A DNA stretch of 64,000 nt, taken from positions 1 to 64,000 of the forward strand of contig DASQHO010000047.1 in assembly GCA_035632055.1 (NCBI GenBank). Reading direction: 5' to 3'. The position numbers and the translations under genes were made by a program. The notes under the pieces are model-generated. The model saw only the letters and a program-made list of their open reading frames with translations, searched no databases and was not told the origin of the DNA. Below, piece by piece: positions 51,010-61,231 of the stretch. The stretch comes from REEB95 sp035632055 (lineage in GTDB: Bacteria; Pseudomonadota; Alphaproteobacteria; ATCC43930; CGMCC-115725). The stretch's first letter is position 1. The number at the start of each line of letters is the position of its first letter.

Positions 51010-52224
51010 CTACTTCGCGCTTTCGGCCGCTTTGATCTCGCCGCGCGCAATCGCGCGGAGGTGAACCTCATCCGGGCCGTCGACGATTTGTAAGGCGCGG
51101 CCCCAGCTCCAGATTTCCGCCAGCGGCGTATCCTGCGTCAGGCCGGCGGCGCCGAATACCTGCATCGCACGATTGGCGATCATCACCTGCATGCGCGGCA
51201 CCGCCACCTTGATCAGTGCCACCTCGCGGCGCGCGGCCTTGTTGCCGGCCCGATCCATCAGCCACGCAGCCTTTAGCACCAGCAGTCGCGCCTGCTCGAT
51301 CTCGATGCGCGACAGGGCGATCCATTCGCGGATCGTTCCATGTTCCGCGAGCGACGCGCCGAACGCCTGACGCGAACGGGCGCGATCGATCATGTGCTCG
51401 ACCGCAAGCTCACACGCACCAATCGATCGCATGCAGTGATGGATGCGGCCGGGCCCGAGCCGGGCTTGGGCGAGAGCAAAGCCGCCACCTTCCTCGCCGA
51501 GCACGTTGGCGGCCGGTACGCGCACGTTGTCAAAAGCGACTTCGCAATGGCCTTGCGGATGCAGTTCGTTCATCACCGGCAGGTTGCGCACGACGGTGAG
51601 GCCTTTGGTACCGGCCGGAACCAGCACCATGCTCTGCCGCTTATGCGCTTCCTTGCGCTCCGGCGCGGTCAGGCCCATGACGATGAACAGCTTACAGCGC
51701 GGGTCGGCCGCGTTGGTGATGAACCATTTGCGGCCATTGATGACCCAGTCGCTGCCATCGCGCCGGATCGACGTGCGGATGTTGGTCGCGTCCGACGAGG
51801 CGACGTCCGGCTCGGTCATCGCGAAAGCCGAGCGGATCTTGCCCTCGAGCAACGGCATGAGCCATTGTTGCCGCTGCGCCGAATTAGCCGCGAGATGCAG
51901 CAGCTCCATGTTGCCGGTGTCGGGCGCGTTGCAATTGAACACCTCGGCCGACCACAGCATATGGCCCATGATCTCGGCGCACGGCGCGTAATCGAGATTC
52001 GACATCTGCGTGCCGGGCTCATCGGGCTTCAGGCCGGGTAGGAACAGGTTCCACAGGCCGGCGGCGCGTGCCTTCGCCTTGAGGTCTTCGATGAATGGCG
52101 GCGGAAACACGCCCTGCGCGACAAGACGCCGGTACTCGGAGTCGCGCGGTGCCACGTGCTCGGCGATGAAGGATTTGAGCTGTGCCTGGATGCGCTTCGA
52201 TTTGTCGGAGAACTCGAAATCCAT
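51010..52224 (-). CDS. Acyl-CoA dehydrogenase family protein
   Basis: FAD-dependent dehydrogenase of 404 residues. SAFAMTEPDVASSDATN is the family FAD-binding segment, WVINGRKWFITNAADP the second, and LGPGRIHHCMRSIGACELAVEHM, in parts, with QAFGASLAEHGTIREWIA the C-terminal helical bundle. This branch is often labelled ACAD10/11-like or long-chain. The catalytic acid cannot be fixed by eye. ATG 52224 starts MDFEFSDKSKRIQAQL; an upstream in-frame open frame has no clear start. It is divergent from the beta-helix gene (46 bp between starts). Confidence 0.9.
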   Translation of the reverse strand: MDFEFSDKSKRIQAQLKSFIAEHVAPRDSEYRRLVAQGVFPPPFIEDLKAKARAAGLWNLFLPGLKPDEPGTQMSNLDYAPCAEIMGHMLWSAEVFNCNAPDTGNMELLHLAANSAQRQQWLMPLLEGKIRSAFAMTEPDVASSDATNIRTSIRRDGSDWVINGRKWFITNAADPRCKLFIVMGLTAPERKEAHKRQSMVLVPAGTKGLTVVRNLPVMNELHPQGHCEVAFDNVRVPAANVLGEEGGGFALAQARLGPGRIHHCMRSIGACELAVEHMIDRARSRQAFGASLAEHGTIREWIALSRIEIEQARLLVLKAAWLMDRAGNKAARREVALIKVAVPRMQVMIANRAMQVFGAAGLTQDTPLAEIWSWGRALQIVDGPDEVHLRAIARGEIKAAESAK

Positions 52225-52270
52225 GTGCCCCCGCTTTCTCCGGCCGTGGAGGATAGGGCATATTGGGGCG

Positions 52271-53389
52271 ATGACAAAGCGAGCGGCGCTGGCAGCGCTA
52301 TTGCTCCTCGGACTTTGGACCGAGCCCGCTACAGCCCGCGCTATCACGGTTGCCAACACCGCCGATATCCTGACGGCGCTGCAACGTGCCCAGCCCGGCG
52401 ATGTCATCACCATTGCGCCGGGCCAGTACACGCTGCCGGCGATCCGCCTGCGTCACGGGGGCACGAAAGCCCATCCGATTGTCTTACGCGCGCCCCGCCC
52501 TGGCGATGTCACGCTGATTTCGAAAGTGACGGAATTCATCAAAGTCTCGGCCTCGGACTGGGTGTTCGAAAATCTCGACATCGCCGGCGCCTGCGCGATC
52601 GACACCGATTGCGAGCACGCGTTTCACATCGTCGGCAGTGCCGACCGTGTCGTCATCCGCCACAACCGCATCCGCGATTTCAACGCGCACATCAAAGGTA
52701 ACGGCGAGGGCGGCCGCTTCCCCAACGACGTGCGCGTCGAGGACAATTGGCTCTTCGGCACGCATGTACGCCATACCGACAATCCGATCGCGCCGATCGA
52801 CGTGGTCGGCGGCAAACGCTGGATCGTACGCGGCAATCTCATCGCCGATTACGGCAAGACCTTCGACCATCCGGCGACGCGCACCGACGATTATGGCTAT
52901 GCGCTATTCTTCAAGGGCAACTCGTCGGGCACGCTGGTCGATCGCAACATCGTTTTGTGCGCCGACCGGTTGCCGCATCAGCCCTATACGCGCGGACTAT
53001 CGCTCGGTGGCAGTGCAACCGGTCCGCAATTCTGCGAAGGCAACTGTGACAAGGACGAGAATCGCGATAGCGCCATCCGCAACAACGTCGTGCTCGCTTG
53101 TCCGGCCGAGCCGGGCATCTATCTCTATCGTGCCCTGCATGCGCACGTGACGGGCAACACGCTCATCGCGACCGGCGGCATCGTCGCGGCGGCGCCCGAT
53201 ACCAGCGCCACCGTCACCGACAACACCATCGCCGGTGGCGACATCGTGGCGCAGGTCGGCGCGCACCTCGATCTTGGACACAAGCGGCACGACAGCGGCC
53301 CGGCCAGCGGGACACCGCCGGCCGTGATGGAGCAACGGATCACCGCCTATCGCGCCTATTGGGACACGCTGGCGAAGCCGAAGGAATAG
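52271..53389 (+). CDS. Secreted right-handed parallel beta-helix protein
   Basis: Exported protein of 372 residues with signal peptide to about residue 24 (LLLLGLWTEPATARA). The rest is repeating beta-helix turns (ADRVVIRHNRIRDFN, VRVEDNWLFGTHV, IVRGNLIADYG), typical of pectate-lyase-like or Right_Handed_Beta_Helix families. Several Cys (FCEGNCDKD; VVLACPAE) may form disulfides. Polysaccharide lyase or hydrolase activity is possible but no catalytic signature was found. It converges on another beta-helix gene with ten bases between stops. Confidence 0.82.
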   Translation: MTKRAALAALLLLGLWTEPATARAITVANTADILTALQRAQPGDVITIAPGQYTLPAIRLRHGGTKAHPIVLRAPRPGDVTLISKVTEFIKVSASDWVFENLDIAGACAIDTDCEHAFHIVGSADRVVIRHNRIRDFNAHIKGNGEGGRFPNDVRVEDNWLFGTHVRHTDNPIAPIDVVGGKRWIVRGNLIADYGKTFDHPATRTDDYGYALFFKGNSSGTLVDRNIVLCADRLPHQPYTRGLSLGGSATGPQFCEGNCDKDENRDSAIRNNVVLACPAEPGIYLYRALHAHVTGNTLIATGGIVAAAPDTSATVTDNTIAGGDIVAQVGAHLDLGHKRHDSGPASGTPPAVMEQRITAYRAYWDTLAKPKE

Positions 53390-53399
53390 TCGCGCGATT

Positions 53400-54851
53400 C
53401 TACGGCTGGAACGGGATCGCGCCGGCGTCGAGCGCACCGGTAGCACCGCGCGCGGCGATGCCGAGCGGCGACAGCGGCACGTAACTCGGCCGCAAGCCGA
53501 AGCCGCCGGCCGAACCTGGATCGTCACCGGCGCCGATAGCCGGCGAGCCACGCTGCAAGTGATAGTCATAGTGCGCGGCATCAACAAAACGCGCGTTGCC
53601 GACAACGCGGTTACCGTGGCTGCCGTTGGCATTGAGTTGATCGGGTTCGGCGCGCGCGCCGTTGGTAAGCACGTTGTTGATGAAGACGCCCGCACCGGTA
53701 ATCAACATACCCGGCCCGGCCATGATGTTATCGGTGACGACAGCGGCATTGGGCGAGCGCGAGCGGATGAACAGGCCCGAGCTCCGGTCCATCACCATCG
53801 TGTTGCCGACGACATAAAGCTCCTGGACCGGATTGGTCGGTCCTTCCATCGCATAGGCGATCATCGCGTAGTTCTCGGCACGCGGACCTTTCTCGATGAC
53901 GTTGCCGATGATGTAGGCGCGGCCGCCATTCGACACGTCGATCGAATAGCTTGCCGTGCCCTCGGGGTAATCCATGATCCGGTTGTAGAGGATGTAGCTG
54001 TTGAGGGCGCGCGTCTTGACATGGTGGCCGGTGACGGTGTCGTGGAAATAACTGCCGCGCAGCACGAAGTTGCGCACCTGGCCGATATAGATGCCGTGAG
54101 TCGAGCCGCTGGTCGTGCCGTTGTGCGCGAACTCGGAATTCTCGATGACGATGTCGCTCTTCGGATTGGGCGCCGACAGAATCCCGTCTTCGTCGTCGTG
54201 TATATAGGCGTTGGCCAGAATCAAGCCGGCGCCTTCGGCACGGATCGCGGCGCCATTGCCGTCGGCGACCTTGCAGCCCGAGAACTCGATGTTCTCGATG
54301 CGGATCTTATCGCCGTGCGTGACCCAGATCGCCTTACCCTGGGCCGCGTCGCCATCGGCATAGAGGTGCGGCCGGCCGCCAACGCCGCGGATGACGATGT
54401 CGTTCTGGTTCCAAACGGCGACGTCGCCGCGATAATCGGCGGCATCGATCTCGATGATGTCGCCGTCTTTGGCCTCGTGGGCGGCCTGACTCGGCACTTT
54501 CAGCGCGCGGCTGGGGCCGACATGCAATGTGCGGCCGCTCGGACGGTCGGGTTTCATCGGCGGAATGACGAGGGCGTCAGCGGGCGGATGCGCGCCCGTA
54601 TCGTGCGCACTGACGGATGCAGGCACAACCGAAGCAGTGGCGGCTGGAATCGTGATCGGCACCGCAGCGGCCGATGCTGGCGTACCCGCGGAATTGGGCC
54701 CAGTGAAACTCAGCGACTCGATGTTGCTGGGCTGGACCGGCACGGTGATCACCTGGCCGTTCCGGAGCTTTATGACCATGTCGGCGAGGGAGGGCGCGGT
54801 GGCCAGCGCGAGGATGGCTACCGCGAGCAAAACAGCGCGGTGGAGATGCAT
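53400..54851 (-). CDS. Secreted right-handed parallel beta-helix protein with N-terminal extension
   Basis: Exported protein of 483 residues. Signal peptide ends ALATAPSLA (about residue 23). Residues 24-50 have a short strand-rich module (MVIKLRNGQVITVPVQPSNI), then an Ala/Pro-rich linker, and from about residue 108 a beta-helix of repeated turns (IVIRGVGGRPHLYADGD; IRIENIEFSGCKVADGN; NFVLRGSYFHDT). It resembles its convergent neighbour in fold. Function is unknown; surface-polysaccharide binding or cleavage is plausible. An AT-rich promoter region with an inverted repeat lies upstream. Confidence 0.82.
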   Translation of the reverse strand: MHLHRAVLLAVAILALATAPSLADMVIKLRNGQVITVPVQPSNIESLSFTGPNSAGTPASAAAVPITIPAATASVVPASVSAHDTGAHPPADALVIPPMKPDRPSGRTLHVGPSRALKVPSQAAHEAKDGDIIEIDAADYRGDVAVWNQNDIVIRGVGGRPHLYADGDAAQGKAIWVTHGDKIRIENIEFSGCKVADGNGAAIRAEGAGLILANAYIHDDEDGILSAPNPKSDIVIENSEFAHNGTTSGSTHGIYIGQVRNFVLRGSYFHDTVTGHHVKTRALNSYILYNRIMDYPEGTASYSIDVSNGGRAYIIGNVIEKGPRAENYAMIAYAMEGPTNPVQELYVVGNTMVMDRSSGLFIRSRSPNAAVVTDNIMAGPGMLITGAGVFINNVLTNGARAEPDQLNANGSHGNRVVGNARFVDAAHYDYHLQRGSPAIGAGDDPGSAGGFGLRPSYVPLSPLGIAARGATGALDAGAIPFQP

Positions 54852-54887
54852 GAAGGGGCCGAATAAAAATGTTTCAAAACCAATATA

Positions 54888-54911
54888 TCAAAGACCCTAA
54901 TTAATCTTTGA
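54888..54911. repeat. Inverted repeat TCAAAGA-N10-TCTTTGA
   Basis: TCAAAGA (54888-54894) and TCTTTGA (54905-54911) are perfect complements around ten AT-rich bases. It lies 37-60 bp before the beta-helix gene start (54851), a normal operator position; the sequence is AT-rich compared with the genome. No regulator is assigned. Confidence 0.5.
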
Positions 54912-55055
54912 GATGAGAGTATGGTTAATAGGCCTTGGTAGCGTTAAGTATACGCTCGGGTCGGCGGTAAACGCGGCCTGCGACCGCCCGTCGCAAGTCC
55001 CTGACCAGATAAGGGTTGTTTCGGCTTGAAAGCCGGGGTTTAGTGCCGATCTTAT

Positions 55056-55079
55056 TGAGTACTAGAACAGTCCTAAATA
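55056..55079 (+). promoter_or_regulatory. IscR-like operator overlapping the promoter of the SUF operon
   Basis: AGTACT (55058-55063), five bases, AGTCCT (55069-55074) form an imperfect palindrome whose ACT-N5-AGT core matches the spacing of IscR type-1 sites. A TAAATA (55074-55079) that could be a -10 element overlaps it. It lies 12-33 bp before the Rrf2 gene, fitting autoregulation by that Fe-S sensor. Assignment is by similarity to the E. coli consensus and is uncertain. Confidence 0.45.
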
Positions 55080-55090
55080 CGGGTGAATGC

Positions 55091-55557
55091 GTGATCATCC
55101 TAAGCAAACTTGCCGATTATGGCGTCATCGTCGCGACCCAGTTGGCCGCTGAGCCGGAGCGACAGACGAACGCCGCAACACTGGCCGAGCAGACCCGGCT
55201 GCCGCGGGCAACCGTTGCCAAGCTGCTCAAGGCGCTGGCGCATGGCGGGCTGGTGACGGCATCGCGCGGTGCTGCCGGCGGCTATCGCCTGGCGCGGCCG
55301 GCGGCGGCAATCTCGATCGCCGAAGTCGTTGCCGCGATCGACGGCGCGATCGGCGTCACCCAATGCTCGATCCACGGGCCGGATTGCACCCGGACCGATT
55401 TCTGCTCGACCAAGCCGCATTGGAAGCGGATCAACGACGCGGTCGGCACGGCGCTTGCCGGCATGACGCTCGCCGAGATGACGCCTGCGGCCCTCTTCGC
55501 CCAATGGATGAAACTGCCGCCCAAATCGGGTCCGAAAGACGGGCAGGGAGCGGTGCA

Positions 55558-55561
<4 letters not shown>
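55091..55561 (+). CDS. SUF system Fe-S cluster assembly regulator, Rrf2 family
   Basis: Fe-S-sensing winged-helix repressor of 156 residues. DNA-binding helix: NAATLAEQTRLPRATVAKLLKAL, in parts; wing SRGAAGGYRLARP. Three cysteines (Cys92, Cys99, Cys105 in QCSIHGPDCTRTDFC) are placed to bind a [2Fe-2S] cluster. It is the first gene of the suf operon, as expected for a regulator sensing cluster supply. The start is GTG 55091. Its stop overlaps the sufB start (ATGA). Confidence 0.92.
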
Positions 55562-57006
<1,445 letters not shown>

Positions 57007-57008
57007 AC

Positions 57009-57758
57009 ATGCTTGAAATCAAGAATTTGCACGCGCGGATCAGCGAGGGCCGCGAGATCCTCAAGGGCGTCGATCTCACCGTGAAACCTGGCGAAGTCCA
57101 CGCCATCATGGGGCCGAACGGCTCGGGCAAGAGCACGCTCGCCGGCGTGTTGTCAGGCAAGCCGGGCTACGAAGTGACCGAAGGTCAGGTGCTGTTCCAG
57201 GGCCGCGATTTGTTGGCGATGGCGGCGGACGAGCGCGCGCGCAACGGCGTCTTCCTGGCGTTCCAGTATCCGGTCGAGATTCCCGGCGTCAACAATATGT
57301 ATTTCCTGCGCGCTGCGCTGAATGCCGTACGCAAGCAGCGCGGCGAAAACGAGATGGACGCGGGTCAGTTCCTCAAGGCGGTGCGCGCCAAGCTCAAGCT
57401 ACTCGAGATCGGCGAAGATCTACTCCAGCGCGGTGTCAACGTCGGCTTCTCCGGCGGCGAGAAGAAACGCAATGAGATTTTCCAGATGGCGATGCTCGAA
57501 CCCAAGCTCGCCATCCTCGACGAGACCGACAGCGGCCTCGATATCGACGCTCTGCAGATGGTGTCGCGCGGCATCAACGCGTTGCGTGGGCCGGAACGCG
57601 CGATCGTGATGATCACGCACTACCAGCGCCTGTTAGAGCACGTCGTGCCCGACCGCGTGCATGTTTTGTCGGGCGGCCGCATCGTCAAGTCGGGCGGCAA
57701 GGAATTGGCGCTCGAACTCGAGCAGACCGGCTACGGTGCCTATGGAGACGCGGCGTGA
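57009..57758 (+). CDS. sufC: Fe-S cluster assembly ATPase SufC
   Basis: ABC-type ATPase that energises the SufBCD scaffold; 249 residues, cytoplasmic. Walker A GPNGSGKS at residues 35-42, signature FSGGEKKRNEI, Walker B LAILDETDSGLDID, and the H-loop in VMITHYQRLL are intact. The gene overlaps sufD by four bases (GTGA). Its sequence is near the family norm in length and motifs. Confidence 0.97.
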   Translation: MLEIKNLHARISEGREILKGVDLTVKPGEVHAIMGPNGSGKSTLAGVLSGKPGYEVTEGQVLFQGRDLLAMAADERARNGVFLAFQYPVEIPGVNNMYFLRAALNAVRKQRGENEMDAGQFLKAVRAKLKLLEIGEDLLQRGVNVGFSGGEKKRNEIFQMAMLEPKLAILDETDSGLDIDALQMVSRGINALRGPERAIVMITHYQRLLEHVVPDRVHVLSGGRIVKSGGKELALELEQTGYGAYGDAA

Positions 57759-59056
57759 GCGCGCTCGCCGAAATCCAGCCTTACGTCGAAGCTTTCAAGG
57801 CGCGGCCGCGCGCGGCGGAGCCGGCGTGGCTCAAGCAGCGCCGTGACGGCGCCATGCAGCGCTTCGCGGAAATCGGCTGGCCGACGCGCAAGCAGGAGGC
57901 GTGGCGCTTCACCGATCTGCAGCCGTTGCAGCGGGCGACGTTTCTGCCTTCATCCGGCGCGAGCGCGATCACTGCCGCCGACCTCGCGCCCTGGATTTAT
58001 ACGGAAGCGGCGCATCGCATCGTATTGGTAGACGGCGCTTTCGTGCCGGAGCTCTCCACCGTTGGCGCGTTGCCCGAAGGAGTGTGGCTCGCGTCGACCG
58101 CGCAAACGCTGCGGGCGCGGCCCGAATTGCTGAGCGGAGCGCTGCGCGAGACCGACACACTCGGTGCGCAACCTTTCGTCGCGCTCAACGCCGCGCTCTT
58201 CGCCGACGGCTTCGTGTTGGCGCTCGAGCCGAACGCGATTCTCGACCGCGCCATCGAAATCGTGCATTTCGGCCGCGCCGCCGGCCGGTCGGCGCAGTTG
58301 CGTAACCTCATTCTCCTCGATGCTGGCAGCCGGGCGACTGTCATCGAGACCTATGCCGGCGAGGGCACCTATTGGACCAATACCGTCGGCGTAATCGCCG
58401 TCGGCGCTGGCGCGGCCTTGCGTCACGTCAAATTGCAGGATGAAAGTGTGGCGGCGGTCCATCTTGGCCATCAGCGCATCGAGCTTGCCCGCGACGCGCT
58501 CTATGAGAATTTCACGCTGTCGCTCGGCGGCCGCCTCGCGCGCACCGACATCCACTTGAAATTCGACGGCGAAGGCGCGGCATGCGGCCTATTCGGCGCG
58601 ACGCTGTTGCGTGGTGAACAGGAAGGCACGATCGCAACCGTCGTCGATCATGCCGCGCCGCGCTGCGTCACGCGGGAATACTATAAGAGCGTCGCCGCCG
58701 ATCGCGCCCACGGCGTGTTCCTCGGCACCATCGGCGTGCGCCCGCACGCGCAGAAGACCGATGCCAACCAACTCAGCAAGAACCTGCTGCTCGGCGCCCG
58801 CGCGGCGATCGACGCCAAGCCCGAGCTCGAAATCCTCGCCGACGATGTCAAATGCAGCCACGGCGCCACGGTCGGCGATCTCGACGAGACGGCGTTGTTC
58901 TATATCGAAAGCCGCGGCATTCCCGCGGCTGATGCGCGGCGGATGCTGGTCGAAGCATTCGCTGCCGAGGTGATCGAACGCATCGAGGACGATTCCGCAA
59001 TGCGCGCGCATCTGGGCCGCCACGTCGCGCGTTGGCTCGCCCGAGGCGTCGCATGA
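57755..59056 (+). CDS. sufD: Fe-S cluster assembly protein SufD
   Basis: SufB paralogue forming the SufBCD heterocomplex, 433 residues. The N-terminal helices (SALAEIQPYVEAFKAR; RKQEAWRFTDLQPLQRAT) are typical, and the C-terminal SufB/D core includes VKCSHGATVGDLDETALFYIESRGI, in parts, with the conserved Cys-His pair (KCSHG). GTG 57755 overlaps the sufC stop. Its stop overlaps the sufS start (ATGA), continuing the coupled operon. Confidence 0.95.
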   Translation: MSALAEIQPYVEAFKARPRAAEPAWLKQRRDGAMQRFAEIGWPTRKQEAWRFTDLQPLQRATFLPSSGASAITAADLAPWIYTEAAHRIVLVDGAFVPELSTVGALPEGVWLASTAQTLRARPELLSGALRETDTLGAQPFVALNAALFADGFVLALEPNAILDRAIEIVHFGRAAGRSAQLRNLILLDAGSRATVIETYAGEGTYWTNTVGVIAVGAGAALRHVKLQDESVAAVHLGHQRIELARDALYENFTLSLGGRLARTDIHLKFDGEGAACGLFGATLLRGEQEGTIATVVDHAAPRCVTREYYKSVAADRAHGVFLGTIGVRPHAQKTDANQLSKNLLLGARAAIDAKPELEILADDVKCSHGATVGDLDETALFYIESRGIPAADARRMLVEAFAAEVIERIEDDSAMRAHLGRHVARWLARGVA

Positions 59057-60297
59057 GCCGCGCGGCGTTGCAGACGAATGTGAAGCCTGCGCTCGATCCG
59101 GCGCGCGTCAAACGCGACTTCCCGGTCTTCGAGCGTAATCCCGGCCTGGTGTTTCTCGACAGCGCGGCCTCGGCGCAGAAGCCGGCCGCGGTCATCGACG
59201 GTGTTGCCGAATTCTATCGCAGCGATTACGCCAACGTGCATCGGGGTGTCTATCGCCTGTCGGCACGCTCGTCCGACCGTTTCGAAGGCGCGCGCGAAAC
59301 CATTCGGCGCTTCGTTAACGCGGCGTCGGCCGACGAAATCGTCTTCGTCCGCGGTGCGACCGAAGCGATCAATCTCGTCGCCTATTCCTGGGGCATGACC
59401 TTCCTTAAGCCCGGCGACGAAGTGCTCATTACCGAGCTCGAGCATCACGCCAACATTGTGCCGTGGCAGCTGATCCGCGAGCGCACCGGCTTGAAGCTCG
59501 TCGTCGCGCCGATCGACGCATCGGGTGGGCTCGACCTGGCCGCGTTCGAGGCGCGGCTGTCGTCGCGGACCAAGCTCGTGGCAGTGACGCAACTCGCCAA
59601 TGCTACGGGTGCGATGCTGCCGGTCGAGGCGATCGTGCGCTTGGCGCACAAGCGCGGCGCCAAGGTCCTGGTCGACGGCTGTCAGGCGGCTCCACGCATG
59701 CCGGTCGATGTCCGCGCACTCGACTGCGATTTCTATGTCTTCTCCGGCCACAAGATTTATGGCCCGACCGGTATCGGCGTGCTCTATGCCAAGAGCGCGA
59801 TCCTCGACACCATGCCGCCGTGGCAGGGCGGCGGCGACATGATCGAGCACGTCACCTTCGAGAAGACGACGTTCCAGAAGCCACCGCATCGTTTCGAAGC
59901 AGGCACACCGCACATTTCGGGTGCAATCGGTTTGGCGATCGCGCTCGATTATTTCGAAGCGCTCGGCCGCGACGCGATTTCCGCGCACGAAGAGGAGCTG
60001 ACCGGCTACGGCGTCGACAAACTGTCGTGCCTGCCGGGTATCCGGTTGGTGCCGGCGGGACAGCGCCGTCTCGGTATCTTGTCGGTTGACGTGCGGGGCG
60101 TGCATCCGCACGACCTGGCAACGGTACTCGACCAGCACCATGTCGCAGTCCGTGCCGGACATCATTGCGCCCAGCCGCTGATGGACAAGCTCAACCTCGC
60201 TGGCACGACGCGGGCGTCGCTCGGTATCTACAACGACGCACGCGACATCGACGCGCTGGCCGCCGCGCTGACCGCGGCGCAGAAACTGTTTGCGTGA
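59053..60297 (+). CDS. sufS: Cysteine desulfurase SufS
   Basis: PLP enzyme that releases sulfur from cysteine for cluster assembly, 414 residues. Lys234 in YVFSGHKIYGPTGIG forms the PLP aldimine, ELEHHANIVPWQ is the conserved histidine region, and Cys372 in VRAGHHCAQPLM carries the persulfide. It is type II (SufS/CsdA-like). ATG 59053 overlaps sufD. The downstream sufU-like gene is probably its sulfur acceptor, replacing SufE. Confidence 0.97.
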   Translation: MSRAALQTNVKPALDPARVKRDFPVFERNPGLVFLDSAASAQKPAAVIDGVAEFYRSDYANVHRGVYRLSARSSDRFEGARETIRRFVNAASADEIVFVRGATEAINLVAYSWGMTFLKPGDEVLITELEHHANIVPWQLIRERTGLKLVVAPIDASGGLDLAAFEARLSSRTKLVAVTQLANATGAMLPVEAIVRLAHKRGAKVLVDGCQAAPRMPVDVRALDCDFYVFSGHKIYGPTGIGVLYAKSAILDTMPPWQGGGDMIEHVTFEKTTFQKPPHRFEAGTPHISGAIGLAIALDYFEALGRDAISAHEEELTGYGVDKLSCLPGIRLVPAGQRRLGILSVDVRGVHPHDLATVLDQHHVAVRAGHHCAQPLMDKLNLAGTTRASLGIYNDARDIDALAAALTAAQKLFA

Positions 60298-60302
60298 GGA
60301 CC

Positions 60303-60779
60303 ATGGACGCGCGCGAGCTTTACCAGGACATCATCCTCGATCACGGACGCCATCCGCGGAATTTCCATACGCTCGCGCACGCGACCAATCTCGCGCACGG
60401 GCACAATCCGCTGTGCGGCGATCGGGTCACGGTGTATCTCGAGCTCGACGGCGACCGGATCAAAGACGTCAGCTTCGACGGTCGCGGCTGCGCGATCTCG
60501 ACCGCATCGGCGTCGCTGATGACCGAAGTCTTGAAGGGCAAGACGCTCGCCGAGGCTGACGCGCTGTTCAAGGGCTTCCACGCGGAGGTAACCGGGAAAA
60601 CGCCGCCACCGCTGCCGGGCGCACTCGCCGAGGACATGGAGCGCCTGGCGCCGCTCGAAGGCGTGCGCGCCTATCCGACGCGGGTCAAGTGCGCGACGCT
60701 GGCGTGGCACGCATTTGAGGCCGCGCTGAAAAATGGCACGGCGGCTGGCGCAAGCGCCGCGATGGTGAAGACGGAGTAG
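60303..60779 (+). CDS. sufU: SufU-like sulfur-transfer/scaffold protein
   Basis: IscU-fold protein of 158 residues that accepts sulfur from SufS. Ligands Cys38 (NPLCGD), Cys63 (GRGCAIS) and Cys130 (RVKCATLAWH) are present, with Asp40. The insertion between the second and third Cys (about 18 residues, GKTPPPLPGALAEDM) distinguishes SufU from IscU. ATG 60303 follows a GAGGACC ribosome site. No SufE gene is present in this operon, in line with SufU acting as acceptor. Confidence 0.93.
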   Translation: MDARELYQDIILDHGRHPRNFHTLAHATNLAHGHNPLCGDRVTVYLELDGDRIKDVSFDGRGCAISTASASLMTEVLKGKTLAEADALFKGFHAEVTGKTPPPLPGALAEDMERLAPLEGVRAYPTRVKCATLAWHAFEAALKNGTAAGASAAMVKTE

Positions 60780-60782
60780 GCG

Positions 60783-61196
60783 GTGAGCAGCGAACAGACC
60801 AGCCACGATCCGTTCGAATTCCTGCGCGATGACGCGGAAGACGCCGCAGCGATGGAAGATGTCGAGCGGCCGGCGCCTGACGCGGGCGATCCGGCGCTGC
60901 GCGAACAGGTGCTCGAAGCGCTCAAGACCGTGCGCGATCCCGAAATTCCGGTGAATCTCGTCGATCTCGGCCTCATCTACGAATTGATCGTCAACAAAGA
61001 CGGCGTGGTCTATATCGAGATGACGCTGACGACGCCGGCCTGTCCAGTCGCCGGCGCATTGCCCGGCCAAGTGCGCGACGCGGTTTCGGCCGTGCCCGGC
61101 GTGCAGGACGCGCGGGTCAAATTGGTCTGGACGCCGCCGTGGGACAAGAATCGGATGTCCGAAGAAGCTAAGCTCGAGCTCGGGCTGCTCGACTGA
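60783..61196 (+). CDS. sufT: SufT-type Fe-S maturation protein (MIP18/DUF59 family)
   Basis: Auxiliary Fe-S assembly factor, 137 residues. An acidic N-terminus of about 35 residues precedes the DUF59 core: VRDPEIPVNLVDLGLIYEL, YIEMTLTTPACPVAGALP with the conserved Cys, and VKLVWTPPWDKNRMSEEAK. It is the last gene of the suf operon, GTG 60783 lying three bases after sufU. A role in cluster transfer to targets is inferred from the family. Confidence 0.92.
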   Translation: MSSEQTSHDPFEFLRDDAEDAAAMEDVERPAPDAGDPALREQVLEALKTVRDPEIPVNLVDLGLIYELIVNKDGVVYIEMTLTTPACPVAGALPGQVRDAVSAVPGVQDARVKLVWTPPWDKNRMSEEAKLELGLLD

Positions 61197-61231
61197 CGGA
61201 GCGCATAGGGCCGCGCAAGGGGGAGGGGGAC

